Positions 53,340 to 62,108 of a stretch of 64,000 bases of DNA are shown here, piece after piece. A program made the position numbers and the translations under genes. Location of the stretch: assembly GCF_900114005.1 (NCBI RefSeq), contig NZ_FORM01000001.1, positions 372,001 through 436,000 on the forward strand, given 5' to 3'. The DNA is from Olleya namhaensis (GTDB lineage Bacteria > Bacteroidota > Bacteroidia > Flavobacteriales > Flavobacteriaceae). The notes beneath the pieces were generated by a model. The model saw only the letters and a list, made by a program, of their open reading frames with translations, had not been told where the DNA came from and did not search any database. Position 1 is the stretch's first letter; each line of letters starts with the position of its first letter.

Positions 53340-55226
53340 TTACTTTGCAAATTTATCGATAATAGTAAAAATGTACTTTAATGCATTTTTTTCTGATCCA
53401 GGAACACCAACTACCATCTTAGTCTCAACGGTATTACCTTTTATTTTTGAAGCCGTCATATAAGCATCCTCAGACGTATTTAAAAACCACTCTAACTTTC
53501 CGCTTCCGTCAAGCCCCATTTCTTCAATTGGTAATTGAGAAGCCAACTGCTCTGCGCTTACAAATAATGAAGTGCTATTATCTAACATCCTTTTTTTATG
53601 TTTAGAAGATAACTTAGCATCAAAAGTACCTGTTGTTATTTTTCTCATTTCAGCTTTTGATGTTCCTAAAAATGCAATACCATCTTTAATTACAAAGTGC
53701 AATGATAATGGGCTTTTTGGAATTACAAAAGTGTAATAACCATTATCAAAAGTCACCATCTCTTTATTTACAGCATACTTTATTAACTTAGTAAACATGC
53801 TAGAATCTTCAGTAGATGCCATTAATAAAAAGTCCGGAATTGTTTCTGTTTTAGTTTTTTCAACTTCGATATATTCGTAATCATCGTTATACTCATACGT
53901 CGTATACGTTACTTCTTGTTTAGAGATACCAGATAATAAAAATAATAAATCACCATTTAACACCTCCCCAACTGCTGCTTCATCCAATAATAAAGAAAAC
54001 ATATCAAGTCCTAAAACAGCTTCTTCTCCGTAATATGGTATGTTTTTATAAATAGACTTTAAAATTATAGGATACTCTTCTAATGTTGCTTTTGTATCCA
54101 TAGCATAACTCATGTAACCAATCATTCTATCTTCGTTAACATAGTCTAAAAACTTTTTATTAAGCTTTCTAGAGGTCATTTTCTTATAGCTCTCCGCCAT
54201 TTGATCAGACATTCTGTAACTAGTACTAAGCTCCATTCTGTCGTTTTCAAGTAATAACTTTGCACTTAAACCATTGTTAGCATACATCTGACCTAAATCA
54301 AATCCGGCTAACTCGCTAAAATACAAACCCCCTAAAACATTAGAATACAACTGGCCAAAATCGTGTACCCACAATGTTGCTTCTGCATTGTCATCTAAAC
54401 TTTTTAAGTAAGATTTATTTTTTAAGATCGAGCGATTAGGTGATTGCTTTAAAATTTGTATTGCCTTTAATGTGGCCCAATTTTCAGATAATTCTCGCTT
54501 TATTTTGTTATTTGCATCATACACATCGTAATAACTATAGTTGTCATCGTTATCGTTGTAATCTTCTGTAGACTCAATAACCGTTTCTTCTATTTCTTCT
54601 TCTTCATATACTTCTTCAGACACTTCTGTAGACTCTATCACTGTTTCCTCTACTTCCTCTTCATATACTTCTGTTGATTCCACAATCGTTTCTTCTTCAT
54701 CGTATGCTTCCGTAGATTCCGATTTAAGACCATAACGCGCCATTACGGCTTTATCTTGAAAAAAATAATTATTCATTGATGCGTCCACGACAACTAAAGC
54801 TGAAGCATCCCAAAAGATTGCGCTTTCGTTTTGTCCCTGAATTGTTCTAACACCGTTTTGACTAACTATCTCTTTTTTACCTTGCGACGATACTAAGGCT
54901 TCAAATTTATTTACGTCCTTCATAGGGACAATAAAAGCGTTATAATTTATACTATCATTTGCTTGAAAAAAGTAATGTGAAGACGCTCCTAAATTAAAAC
55001 CAAAGTCCTCTAAAGATTTAAAGTCGCTGTTTTTTCTAGACATTTCTTTTAACATTTCAATACCTACAAAAGAGTTATTAATCTCTTCCATAGACATTAA
55101 TTGCAGTAGATTTTTTCCTTTAATAGTCGCTACAATAGAAGCATCACTAGGTATTTTAGATATTGTGTTTTGTGCTACTGCAACTACCGAAAGGCAAAGC
55201 ATGATTAGGCATGATAATTTTTTCAT
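53340..55226 (-). CDS. Secreted hypothetical protein with an acidic repeat tract (DUF4836-like)
   Basis: 628 aa with a signal peptide (about 1-18, ending VVAVA). It resembles the DUF4836 group of Bacteroidota exported proteins (IPSDASIVATIKGKNLLQLM at the N terminus), but I cannot confirm this. Residues about 168-235 are an acidic insertion built from repeated units of the type ETVIESTEVYEEEV, ending in Asp/Asn/Tyr-rich sequence. It is in the same operon as the 55253 lipoprotein and the 51981 membrane protein. Function unknown; the tract may bind cations or act as a spacer. Confidence 0.75.
   Translation of the reverse strand: MKKLSCLIMLCLSVVAVAQNTISKIPSDASIVATIKGKNLLQLMSMEEINNSFVGIEMLKEMSRKNSDFKSLEDFGFNLGASSHYFFQANDSINYNAFIVPMKDVNKFEALVSSQGKKEIVSQNGVRTIQGQNESAIFWDASALVVVDASMNNYFFQDKAVMARYGLKSESTEAYDEEETIVESTEVYEEEVEETVIESTEVSEEVYEEEEIEETVIESTEDYNDNDDNYSYYDVYDANNKIKRELSENWATLKAIQILKQSPNRSILKNKSYLKSLDDNAEATLWVHDFGQLYSNVLGGLYFSELAGFDLGQMYANNGLSAKLLLENDRMELSTSYRMSDQMAESYKKMTSRKLNKKFLDYVNEDRMIGYMSYAMDTKATLEEYPIILKSIYKNIPYYGEEAVLGLDMFSLLLDEAAVGEVLNGDLLFLLSGISKQEVTYTTYEYNDDYEYIEVEKTKTETIPDFLLMASTEDSSMFTKLIKYAVNKEMVTFDNGYYTFVIPKSPLSLHFVIKDGIAFLGTSKAEMRKITTGTFDAKLSSKHKKRMLDNSTSLFVSAEQLASQLPIEEMGLDGSGKLEWFLNTSEDAYMTASKIKGNTVETKMVVGVPGSEKNALKYIFTIIDKFAK
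54520..54725 (-). repeat. Coding tandem-like repeat for an acidic tract
   Basis: On the minus strand, degenerate units coding for E-x-T-V-I-E-S-T-E-(V/D)-x-E-E recur at least three times with near-identical codons, followed by Asp/Asn/Tyr codons. The copies are imperfect and spaced 14-20 codons apart. Such repeats are prone to length variation. Confidence 0.7.
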
Positions 55227-55252
55227 TACTATATTGGTTGTTAGTTTAAGGA

Positions 55253-55930
55253 TTATTTTTTTAATAAAATTTGAGTACTAAAATCACCTGTACCATTTAT
55301 TACATCCATAGCACTTACACGTTGCATGACTGCTTTTTTTGATTTAGAAATTTTAGCTTTTTGGTTGTTTTGAGAAGTAACTTCGTTCTCAAATCTATAA
55401 ATTACAGTGTAAGAGGCATCATCAAACACTTTTTTGTTTTCTGTTTTAAGCTTATTATATGCTTTTGTAACGTCTTCGGAATGTGTATACTTTCTTTTAA
55501 ACACACCACTATTATCATCAAATGCATACGATGATTTTATAGCTTTATTTTTTTGATTACTAGAAATCTGATTAGAAATCTTATTAATGTTTTGCACCGA
55601 ATTAAAGTCACATTGTATTGAAAACACAAAATTATCATAATCGGCAGTTTTCTTGATATTAGAGACGCCCTCAGCTTTATTTAGTTCTGAAACAATATCT
55701 TCTAACCCTTTTTGAATATCTGCTCTAGAAGGCACTTTATATCCATTTATAGAGTCTAACAACATTATAGATGCTAACTTGGATTTGCTTTTACTTAAGT
55801 TAAGCGTATAGGTCATTGTACCTGTACCATCTGATTTAAGATCTATTTCTTCAATAATCTCAAAACAAGACGTTATAGATAAAAAGCTAATTATTAAAAT
55901 ACAGAATTTAAAATAGTTACGCATTTTCAA
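55253..55930 (-). CDS. Hypothetical lipoprotein
   Basis: 225 aa with an N-terminal signal and lipobox LSITSC (Cys22). The first mature residues FEIIEEIDLKSDGTGTMTY resemble the start of small Bacteroidota envelope lipoproteins in which a beta-sheet domain follows. The remainder has no recognised motif. It is the first gene of a three-gene unit with the 53340 and 51981 genes, pointing to a shared envelope function. Confidence 0.8.
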   Translation of the reverse strand: MKMRNYFKFCILIISFLSITSCFEIIEEIDLKSDGTGTMTYTLNLSKSKSKLASIMLLDSINGYKVPSRADIQKGLEDIVSELNKAEGVSNIKKTADYDNFVFSIQCDFNSVQNINKISNQISSNQKNKAIKSSYAFDDNSGVFKRKYTHSEDVTKAYNKLKTENKKVFDDASYTVIYRFENEVTSQNNQKAKISKSKKAVMQRVSAMDVINGTGDFSTQILLKK

Positions 55931-55976
55931 GGCTATTGTTTAAGTAATCAAATATACTATTGTTTTTGTTTGTAGT

Positions 55977-56009
55977 AAAAAAAAACTCCGAAAGAGATTT
56001 CGGAGTTTT
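55977..56009 (-). terminator. Terminator of the accB-accC transcript
   Basis: AAAACTCCGAAA pairs with TTTCGGAGTTTT around a 4-base loop; on the minus strand a nine-base T-run follows. It begins 10 bases past the accC stop. Confidence 0.92.
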
Positions 56010-56019
56010 TAGTTTTGTT

Positions 56020-57372
56020 TTATTCTTCTATTTGTTTTTCTATGACAAAATCTTCCATGAATTTAGTGGTATAATTACCAGCTCTATAATCAGGATGATC
56101 CATTAATTGTCTATGAAAAGGAATTGTTGTTTTAATACCTTCAATTACAAATTCATCTAAAGCACGTTTCATTTTATTGATCGCTTCTTCACGTGTTTGC
56201 GCAGTTGTAATTAACTTAGCAATCATTGAATCGTAATTTGGAGGTATACTATAACCTGCATAAACATGCGTGTCTAATCTAACACCATGACCACCTGGCG
56301 CATGTAATGTTGTTATTTTACCTGGAGAAGGACGGAAATCGTTAAACGGGTCTTCTGCATTTATACGACACTCTATTGAGTGTAGTTGTGGTAAATAGTT
56401 TTTACCAGAAATTGGCACACCTGCGGCAACTAATATTTGCTCACGGATTAAGTCAAAATCAATAACTTGCTCTGTAATTGGGTGCTCTACTTGGATACGC
56501 GTATTCATTTCCATAAAATAGAAATTTCTATGCTTATCTACTAAAAACTCAACTGTTCCTGCACCTTCATATTTAATGTATTCTGCTGCTTTTACAGCTG
56601 CTTCACCCATTTTTTTACGTAATGCTGTTGTCATAAAAGGAGAAGGCACTTCTTCTGTTAACTTTTGGTGACGACGTTGTATAGAACAATCTCTTTCTGA
56701 TAAATGACAGGCTTTTCCTGTACTATCTCCAACAATTTGGATTTCGATGTGACGTGGCTCTTCAATAAGTTTTTCCATGTACATGTCATCATTTCCAAAA
56801 GCAGCTTTAGATTCTGCACGAGCAGACTCCCAAGCGTTTTGTAAATCTTCTTCTTTCCAAACCGCACGCATACCTTTACCACCACCACCTGCAGACGCCT
56901 TAAGCATTACTGGGTAACCGGTTTCTTTGGCAACTTTAATACAATCTTCAAAAGTTTCTATTACACCTTCACTTCCTGGAACAACAGGTACACCTGCAGC
57001 AATCATTGTTGCTTTGGCGTTAGCCTTGTCTCCCATTCTGTTAATCATATCTTCTGAAGCACCAATAAATTTAATTTGGTGTTCTTCACAGATTTTTGAA
57101 AACTTAGCATTTTCAGATAAAAATCCGTAACCTGGGTGTATCGCGTCAGCGTTTGTAATTTCTGCTGCAGCAATAATATTAGACATTTTTAAATAGGACT
57201 CACTACTAGCTGCTGGTCCAATACAAACTGCTTCGTCAGCAAATTTGACGTGTAAACTTTCAGCATCCGCAGTAGAGTATACTGCAACTGTCTTTATGCC
57301 CATTTCTTTACAGGTTCTGATAACACGTAATGCTATCTCTCCTCTATTGGCAATTAATACTTTTTTAAACAT
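56020..57372 (-). CDS. accC: Acetyl-CoA carboxylase, biotin carboxylase subunit
   Basis: 450 aa ATP-grasp enzyme that carboxylates the biotin of AccB, feeding malonyl-CoA to fatty-acid synthesis and to the type III PKS. It begins [20 protein letters not shown]. The glycine-rich ATP loop [12 protein letters not shown] is at about 160-171, and the [12 protein letters not shown] and [15 protein letters not shown] blocks contain catalytic residues. Full length. Downstream of accB. Confidence 0.97.
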   Translation of the reverse strand: MFKKVLIANRGEIALRVIRTCKEMGIKTVAVYSTADAESLHVKFADEAVCIGPAASSESYLKMSNIIAAAEITNADAIHPGYGFLSENAKFSKICEEHQIKFIGASEDMINRMGDKANAKATMIAAGVPVVPGSEGVIETFEDCIKVAKETGYPVMLKASAGGGGKGMRAVWKEEDLQNAWESARAESKAAFGNDDMYMEKLIEEPRHIEIQIVGDSTGKACHLSERDCSIQRRHQKLTEEVPSPFMTTALRKKMGEAAVKAAEYIKYEGAGTVEFLVDKHRNFYFMEMNTRIQVEHPITEQVIDFDLIREQILVAAGVPISGKNYLPQLHSIECRINAEDPFNDFRPSPGKITTLHAPGGHGVRLDTHVYAGYSIPPNYDSMIAKLITTAQTREEAINKMKRALDEFVIEGIKTTIPFHRQLMDHPDYRAGNYTTKFMEDFVIEKQIEE

Positions 57373-57457
57373 CTTTTTTAAATTAGATAATTAGACGATG
57401 GGATTATTCGATTTTAAAGCACTCATTATACATACTTTAATCTCTAACAATCTAAAA

Positions 57458-57934
57458 TTAAGATGGGTCTACTAAAAATAATGGCTGATCAAACTCTACA
57501 GGAGAAGAATCGTCCACTAATATTTTAACGACTTTACCTGATACTTCAGATTCTATTTCGTTAAACAATTTCATAGCTTCGATAATACAAAGTACATCTC
57601 CTTCTGCTATAGTCTGTCCTACCTCTACAAATAATGGTTTATCTGGAGATGGTTTTCTGTAAAATGTTCCAATAATAGGAGACTTTACAGTAATATATTT
57701 TGAATTTTCGTCTTCAGCTGGAGCTGCTTCTGTTGGAGCTGCTGCTACCGGTGCTGGCTGCATTGCTTGTTGCATTGGCATTTGGGCCTGCATTGGCACT
57801 TGCTGAACGTAAGTTGTTTCTGTGTCAGAACCAGTTCTAATCGTAATTTTTACGTCGTCAGTTTCCAATTTAACTTCACTTGCACCAGATTTGGCAACAA
57901 ATTTAATTAAGTTTTGAATGTCTTTTAAATCCAT
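57458..57934 (-). CDS. accB: Biotin carboxyl carrier protein of acetyl-CoA carboxylase
   Basis: 158 aa. A Met/Gln/Ala/Pro-rich linker (about 45-75) joins an N-terminal domain to the biotinyl domain. The biotin lysine is in IIEAMKLFNEIESE (about 125). It lies between fabH (32-base gap) and accC (85-base gap). Confidence 0.97.
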   Translation of the reverse strand: MDLKDIQNLIKFVAKSGASEVKLETDDVKITIRTGSDTETTYVQQVPMQAQMPMQQAMQPAPVAAAPTEAAPAEDENSKYITVKSPIIGTFYRKPSPDKPLFVEVGQTIAEGDVLCIIEAMKLFNEIESEVSGKVVKILVDDSSPVEFDQPLFLVDPS

Positions 57935-57966
57935 AATTATAAGTTATTAATTTAGTTTTAGTTAGT

Positions 57967-58962
57967 TTAAGAGTTGTAGGCCCATTTTAAATAAATAGAT
58001 CCCCACGTAAATCCACCTCCAAAAGCAGCAAATATTAGATTGTCTCCTTTTTTAAGTTTAGATTCAAAATCATAAAGTAGTAATGGTAATGTTGCAGAAG
58101 TTGTATTACCATATCTATGAATATTTTTTAAGACTTTATCGTCTTCTAAATTCATTCGTTTAGCTGTAGCGTCTATAATACGCATGTTAGCCTGGTGCGG
58201 CACTAACCATGATACATCATCATTAGTTAAGTTGTTACGTTGCATTATTTTTTCGCAAACGTCCGCCATGTTTGAAACCGCAAATTTAAACACTGTACGT
58301 CCATCTTGATGCACAAAGTGTTGTTTATTGTCTATGGTTTCTTGTGAAGACGGTGTAATTGATCCACCCGCTTCAATTTTTAAAAATTCTCTTCCAGAAC
58401 CATCACTTCTTAAGTACTCGTCTTGCAACCCTAATCCTTCCGTATTAGGTTCTAACAATACGGCACCAGCCCCATCACCAAAAATGATGCATGTAGAACG
58501 GTCTGTATAATCAATAATAGAAGACATTTTATCCGCACCTATTAATAACACTTTTTTATAACGTCCTGATTCTATATAGCTTGTTGCTGTAGATAGTCCA
58601 TAAAGAAAACTTGAACACGCTGCTTGCAGATCGTATGCAAACGCATTTGTTGCGCCTATTTCTGTAGCTGTATAAACAGCTGTAGAAGCAACAAGCATGT
58701 CAGGTGTTGCTGTTGCAACAATGACTAAGTCAATTTCCTTAGGATCTATATTTTGTTTTTTAAGCAGATCTTTAGCTGCATTAATGGCTAGGTATGATGT
58801 TCCTTCGCCCTCTAATTTAAGAATCCTACGCTCTTTAATTCCTGTTCTTGATGTAATCCATTCATCGTTTGTATCCACAAGTGTTTCTAGAACCTTGTTA
58901 GACAAAACATAGTCTGGTACGTAACCACCAACAGCAGTTATTGCAGCAGAGATTTTGCTCAT
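57967..58962 (-). CDS. fabH: Beta-ketoacyl-ACP synthase III
   Basis: 331 aa enzyme that starts fatty-acid synthesis by condensing an acyl-CoA with malonyl-ACP. The Cys-His-Asn triad is visible: QAACSSFLYGL (about 115), LVPHQANMRI (about 257) and YGNTTSATLPL (about 288). Its neighbours accB, accC, rpmF and yceD match the conserved lipid/ribosome order. In this phylum branched starters are likely. An inverted repeat upstream (59027-59043) could be an operator. Confidence 0.96.
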   Translation of the reverse strand: MSKISAAITAVGGYVPDYVLSNKVLETLVDTNDEWITSRTGIKERRILKLEGEGTSYLAINAAKDLLKKQNIDPKEIDLVIVATATPDMLVASTAVYTATEIGATNAFAYDLQAACSSFLYGLSTATSYIESGRYKKVLLIGADKMSSIIDYTDRSTCIIFGDGAGAVLLEPNTEGLGLQDEYLRSDGSGREFLKIEAGGSITPSSQETIDNKQHFVHQDGRTVFKFAVSNMADVCEKIMQRNNLTNDDVSWLVPHQANMRIIDATAKRMNLEDDKVLKNIHRYGNTTSATLPLLLYDFESKLKKGDNLIFAAFGGGFTWGSIYLKWAYNS

Positions 58963-59026
58963 ATTTTAGTTATTTTAGTCAAAAAAAGGTCAAAAACGAC
59001 CTAAATTGACTTAATTATAATAAAAT

Positions 59027-59043
59027 TAGTCTTTTTTAGACTA
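59027..59043. promoter_or_regulatory. Inverted repeat upstream of fabH (possible operator)
   Basis: TAGTCT (59027-59032) and AGACTA (59038-59043) flank five T. A second imperfect repeat, AGGTC-N6-GACCT, lies at 58988-59003, closer to the gene. Either could bind a regulator of fabH-accBC; this is inference. Confidence 0.3.
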
Positions 59044-59090
59044 TTTCTATGCAAAGTAAATGCTTTTTAACGTAAAGAAAAACAAATCAT

Positions 59091-59118
59091 AAAAAAAACG
59101 CCCACAAGTGAGCGTTTT
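59091..59118 (-). terminator. Terminator after rpmF
   Basis: AACGCCCAC (59097-59105) pairs with GTGAGCGTT (59108-59116) with one wobble; on the minus strand a T-run follows. It separates the yceD-rpmF transcript from fabH-accB-accC. Confidence 0.88.
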
Positions 59119-59137
59119 TCTATATGCATGCATAATA

Positions 59138-59338
59138 TTATGCTACGTTTTCTTCTACTGAATTGTCAATTAAAACTTGACCTCTGTAGTAAAGTTTTCC
59201 TTCACTCCAGTGCGCTCTGTGGTATAAATGAGCTTCACCAGTTGTTGGGCAAGTTGCAATTTGTGGCGCAGTTGCTTTATAATGTGTTCTTCTCTTATCT
59301 CTTCTTGTTTTCGAGATTTTTCTTTTAGGATGTGCCAT
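59138..59338 (-). CDS. rpmF: 50S ribosomal protein L32
   Basis: 66 aa basic ribosomal protein beginning [20 protein letters not shown]. The zinc-ribbon is incomplete: the segment is [14 protein letters not shown], with one Cys where zinc-type L32 has paired CxxC motifs, so this is likely a zinc-independent form. It follows yceD by 9 bases, the classical yceD-rpmF pair. Confidence 0.97.
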   Translation of the reverse strand: MAHPKRKISKTRRDKRRTHYKATAPQIATCPTTGEAHLYHRAHWSEGKLYYRGQVLIDNSVEENVA

Positions 59339-59347
59339 TTTATATTA

Positions 59348-59893
59348 TTATTTATCCGTTAATAGTTTTTTTAATGTATTCCAACGAGGATCGGTCTCCT
59401 CTTTGTCTTCTTTTTTATCTTTTAGCCTTGGGCTAAGTTCATCTAATTTGTCAAGTATATCAGAATCTAATGTTCCGTCTTCAACTCCTGGATGTATGCG
59501 CTTACTTGGCAATGCTAATACAATAGACTCATAAATATACTGTTGTATATTAACTTCATACTCTCCATGAGTAATGATTAATATATCAATATAATCGTCA
59601 TTATATTCATCTCCAAATTTAACTACCAAATCAAAACTAGTTTCTATTGGTAAGTCAAAAGGCTCATTTGTAACATCGCAATTGACGTTTACAGTTCCCG
59701 AAATTTCAAAATTTAACTCTAGTAAAGTTGATTTTTTTACAAAAGTTAAATTTACTTTAATATCACATGAGTTAAAATCTTCATACTCAAAGTGATTAAA
59801 GAACGTTTGATCTATACTATAATCAAAAAGATGTTTTCCTTCTTTTAAACCTACAAATGGTATTGTAAATTCTTTTAATTGCTTCATTACCAC
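59348..59893 (-). CDS. YceD/DUF177-family protein (23S rRNA accumulation)
   Basis: 181 aa. It has the DUF177 pattern, with NVNCDVTNEPFDLPIETSFD in the middle and DPRWNTLKKLL at the end; homologues sit next to rpmF across bacteria and have been linked to 23S rRNA maturation and plastid ribosome biogenesis. The usual cysteines are reduced here. The link to L32 is supported by the neighbouring gene; molecular function is not established. Confidence 0.9.
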   Translation of the reverse strand: MVMKQLKEFTIPFVGLKEGKHLFDYSIDQTFFNHFEYEDFNSCDIKVNLTFVKKSTLLELNFEISGTVNVNCDVTNEPFDLPIETSFDLVVKFGDEYNDDYIDILIITHGEYEVNIQQYIYESIVLALPSKRIHPGVEDGTLDSDILDKLDELSPRLKDKKEDKEETDPRWNTLKKLLTDK

Positions 59894-59959
59894 ATCTATT
59901 TTGAGCCTGCAAATATATAAAAATTTCTTTATTATAAAGACTTATAAACATTTTTTTGT

Positions 59960-61006
59960 TTATATCTTTCTTTTTGAAAATCTTAATGGGTTTTTAGTAA
60001 GCTCTTGATACTCGATTCTATTTTTAAAAATCTGTATTCCTGTAAAGATAGCTTCTTTAAAAGAACCAACATCAGCTACACCTTTTCCAGCTATCTCATA
60101 AGCTGTACCGTGGTCTGGAGATGTTCTGACTCTGTTTAAACCTGCAGTGTAATTTACACCTTGCCCAAAAGATAATGTTTTAAAAGGTATTAATCCTTGG
60201 TCATGATATGATGCAATTATAGCATCAAAATTTTTATAATTGTTTGATCCAAAAAAGCTATCTGCCGCATATGGACCAAAAACCAGCTTACCAGAGTCCT
60301 TTATTTTTTGAAGTGTTGGTCTTAAAACAGTATCATCCTCGGTTCCAATAACACCATTATCTCCTGTATGTGGATTAATGCCTAAAACTGCAATTTTAGG
60401 TTTATCGATTTGAAAATCTTGCTTAAGCGAATTGTAAACTGTATTAATTTTTTCTTCTATCAGTTTTGGTGTGATATGCATTGCAATATCCTTTACAGGA
60501 ACATGATCCGTTAATAAACCAACGCGTAACCCATCAGAAACCATAAACATAAGACTATTGCCTTCTAATTCTTGATTAAGATAATCTGTATGACCAGGAA
60601 ATTTAAAGGTCTCAGACTGTATGTTATGTTTATTAATCGGAGCAGTAACTAAAAGATCTATTTCTTCTTCCTTTAAAGATTTAGTAGCCTGTTCAAGAGA
60701 CTTAATTGCGTACTCTCCAATTTTTAGATCTTCTTGTCCAAAATTAATAGCAACATTTTCTTTCCAGCAATTTAAAACATTAACACGTCCATGCAGGGCT
60801 TGACTAACATTTTGAATCCCGTTTAAGTTAATATCTAAATTAAAATGGTTTTTAACAAAACTCATTGTTTTGATAGAGGCAAAAATAATAGGCGTACAAA
60901 AATCTAACATTCTATTGTCTTCAAAAATCCTTAAAACAATCTCTGCTCCTATACCGTTTAAATCTCCTATAGAAATTCCTAGTTTAATATTTTCTTCTTT
61001 CTTCAT
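59960..61006 (-). CDS. pdxA: 4-hydroxythreonine-4-phosphate dehydrogenase
   Basis: 348 aa NAD-dependent enzyme of the DXP-dependent pyridoxal phosphate pathway. Family motifs: SIGDLNGIGAEIVLR near the N terminus, FPGHTDYLNQEL (a metal-site His), GINPHTGDNGVIGTE (a second His) and SYHDQGLIPFKTLSF plus RTSPDHGTAYEIAG near the C terminus (third His and substrate loop). It diverges from ribE; the gap is 66 bases. Confidence 0.96.
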   Translation of the reverse strand: MKKEENIKLGISIGDLNGIGAEIVLRIFEDNRMLDFCTPIIFASIKTMSFVKNHFNLDINLNGIQNVSQALHGRVNVLNCWKENVAINFGQEDLKIGEYAIKSLEQATKSLKEEEIDLLVTAPINKHNIQSETFKFPGHTDYLNQELEGNSLMFMVSDGLRVGLLTDHVPVKDIAMHITPKLIEEKINTVYNSLKQDFQIDKPKIAVLGINPHTGDNGVIGTEDDTVLRPTLQKIKDSGKLVFGPYAADSFFGSNNYKNFDAIIASYHDQGLIPFKTLSFGQGVNYTAGLNRVRTSPDHGTAYEIAGKGVADVGSFKEAIFTGIQIFKNRIEYQELTKNPLRFSKRKI

Positions 61007-61072
61007 TAATTCTACTAACTATTGTTTGTAAATTTACCAAAGCAAATTTAACTAAATAATACCATTAAGTTT

Positions 61073-61663
61073 ATGTTTACAGGAATAATTGAAACACTGG
61101 GTACGGTCAAACAATTATCAACTATAAAAGATAATTTAGATATTACTATTGAAAGCACTATTACTAGCCAATTAAAAATAGATCAAAGTATTGCACATAA
61201 TGGTGTTTGTTTGACTGTTGTCGAAATCAATGATAACCAATATAGAGTTACTGCCATTAAAGAAACTTTAGACAAAACTAATATTGGTGATTTACAAATA
61301 AATGATTTTGTTAATATAGAGCGCGCCATGAAGCTTGGTGACCGACTAGATGGTCACATTGTACAAGGTCATGTAGACCAAACAGCTGTTTGTATAGAAA
61401 CAAAAGACACTAATGGAAGTTGGTTATATACTTTTGAATACGATCCAAAACTAAATAATATAACCATAGAAAAAGGGTCTATTACTGTAAACGGAGTTAG
61501 TCTAACGGTTGTTAATTCTCAAAAAAACAGCTTTAGTGTTGCTATCATACCTTATACATTTGAGCATACTAATTTTAAACAATTTAAAATTGGGACAAAA
61601 ATAAATTTAGAATTTGATGTCATTGGAAAATACGTAAAGCGCCTTAACGAATTAAGCCTTTAA
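61073..61663 (+). CDS. ribE: Riboflavin synthase, alpha chain
   Basis: 196 aa enzyme dismutating two lumazine molecules to riboflavin. The N terminus MFTGIIETLGTV is diagnostic, and the two lumazine-binding repeats are visible (DGHIVQGHVDQTA and VNGVSLTVVNSQ in the second; HNGVCLTVVEI in the first). The 3' end overlaps the convergent PID-CTERM gene by 12 bases. No FMN riboswitch is seen before it. Confidence 0.95.
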   Translation: MFTGIIETLGTVKQLSTIKDNLDITIESTITSQLKIDQSIAHNGVCLTVVEINDNQYRVTAIKETLDKTNIGDLQINDFVNIERAMKLGDRLDGHIVQGHVDQTAVCIETKDTNGSWLYTFEYDPKLNNITIEKGSITVNGVSLTVVNSQKNSFSVAIIPYTFEHTNFKQFKIGTKINLEFDVIGKYVKRLNELSL

Positions 61664-61864
61664 TATTTTTTTAGAAGACACTACTTTATACACACCGTAT
61701 ACAAGACCTAATACAACTAAGATTACGAGACCTCCATCAATAGGAAGACCTGGTGCAGGTGGCGCTCCGTTTTCTAAAGGTGGTGGTGGTCCAGAATCGG
61801 CCATACCAACTACGCTTATTAATAAAAATAAGATGTTTGCTATTAATGTTTTTATTGTCTTCAT
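61652..61864 (-). CDS. PID-CTERM sorting-domain mini-protein
   Basis: 70 aa: signal peptide (about 1-22, LLISVVGMA), a Pro/Gly-rich mature stretch (DSGPPPPLENGAPPAPG), the signature PIDGG, one membrane helix (LVILVVLGLVYGVYKVV) and a basic end. This tripartite C terminus matches the PID-CTERM pattern known in Bacteroidota small proteins, thought to be recognised by an unidentified sorting enzyme. After processing only a very short mature peptide would remain. Function unknown. Confidence 0.85.
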   Translation of the reverse strand: MKTIKTLIANILFLLISVVGMADSGPPPPLENGAPPAPGLPIDGGLVILVVLGLVYGVYKVVSSKKILKA

Positions 61865-61913
61865 GCTTGATTTGAGAGTGTAAATGTATGAAAAAAACTA
61901 GGCTATCAAAACT

Positions 61914-61958
61914 TTTAAAACGCTTTTTTCTTAAAAAACCTCTTTAAAACGCTTTTTT
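61914..61958 (+). repeat. Direct repeat of 16 bases
   Basis: TTTAAAACGCTTTTTT occurs at 61914-61929 and again at 61943-61958, both in the gap after the PID-CTERM gene. Confidence 0.6.
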
Positions 61959-62052
61959 TATCGATGAAATGCCGATTTCGATGTGTTTTCGCCCATTCAA
62001 CGAAGGCTTTATCAATCTCTATTTGTTGTAATACAAAAACAGTTCCAAAGTA
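61915..62052 (-). other. Open frame without a start codon, possible gene remnant
   Basis: On the minus strand 45 codons are open between TGA (62055-62053) and TAA (61917-61915), encoding ...IEIDKAFVEWAKTHRNRHFI... and a Lys/Phe-rich end. The amino-acid mix looks protein-like, but no ATG, GTG or TTG starts it. It lies in the 244-base gap between the PID-CTERM gene and the TPR gene, and the frame contains a direct repeat (TTTAAAACGCTTTTTT at 61914-61929 and 61943-61958). Possibly the tail of a decayed gene. Confidence 0.2.
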
Positions 62053-62108
62053 TCAAAAACGCTAAAATCAAGTGCAAATCACAAGTTAGCAGCTTAAATA
62101 AACTGTTT

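Noticed and set aside
61021..61072. FMN riboswitch before ribE
   Set aside because: The leader is too short (66 bases to divergent pdxA) and shows no RFN-type structure.
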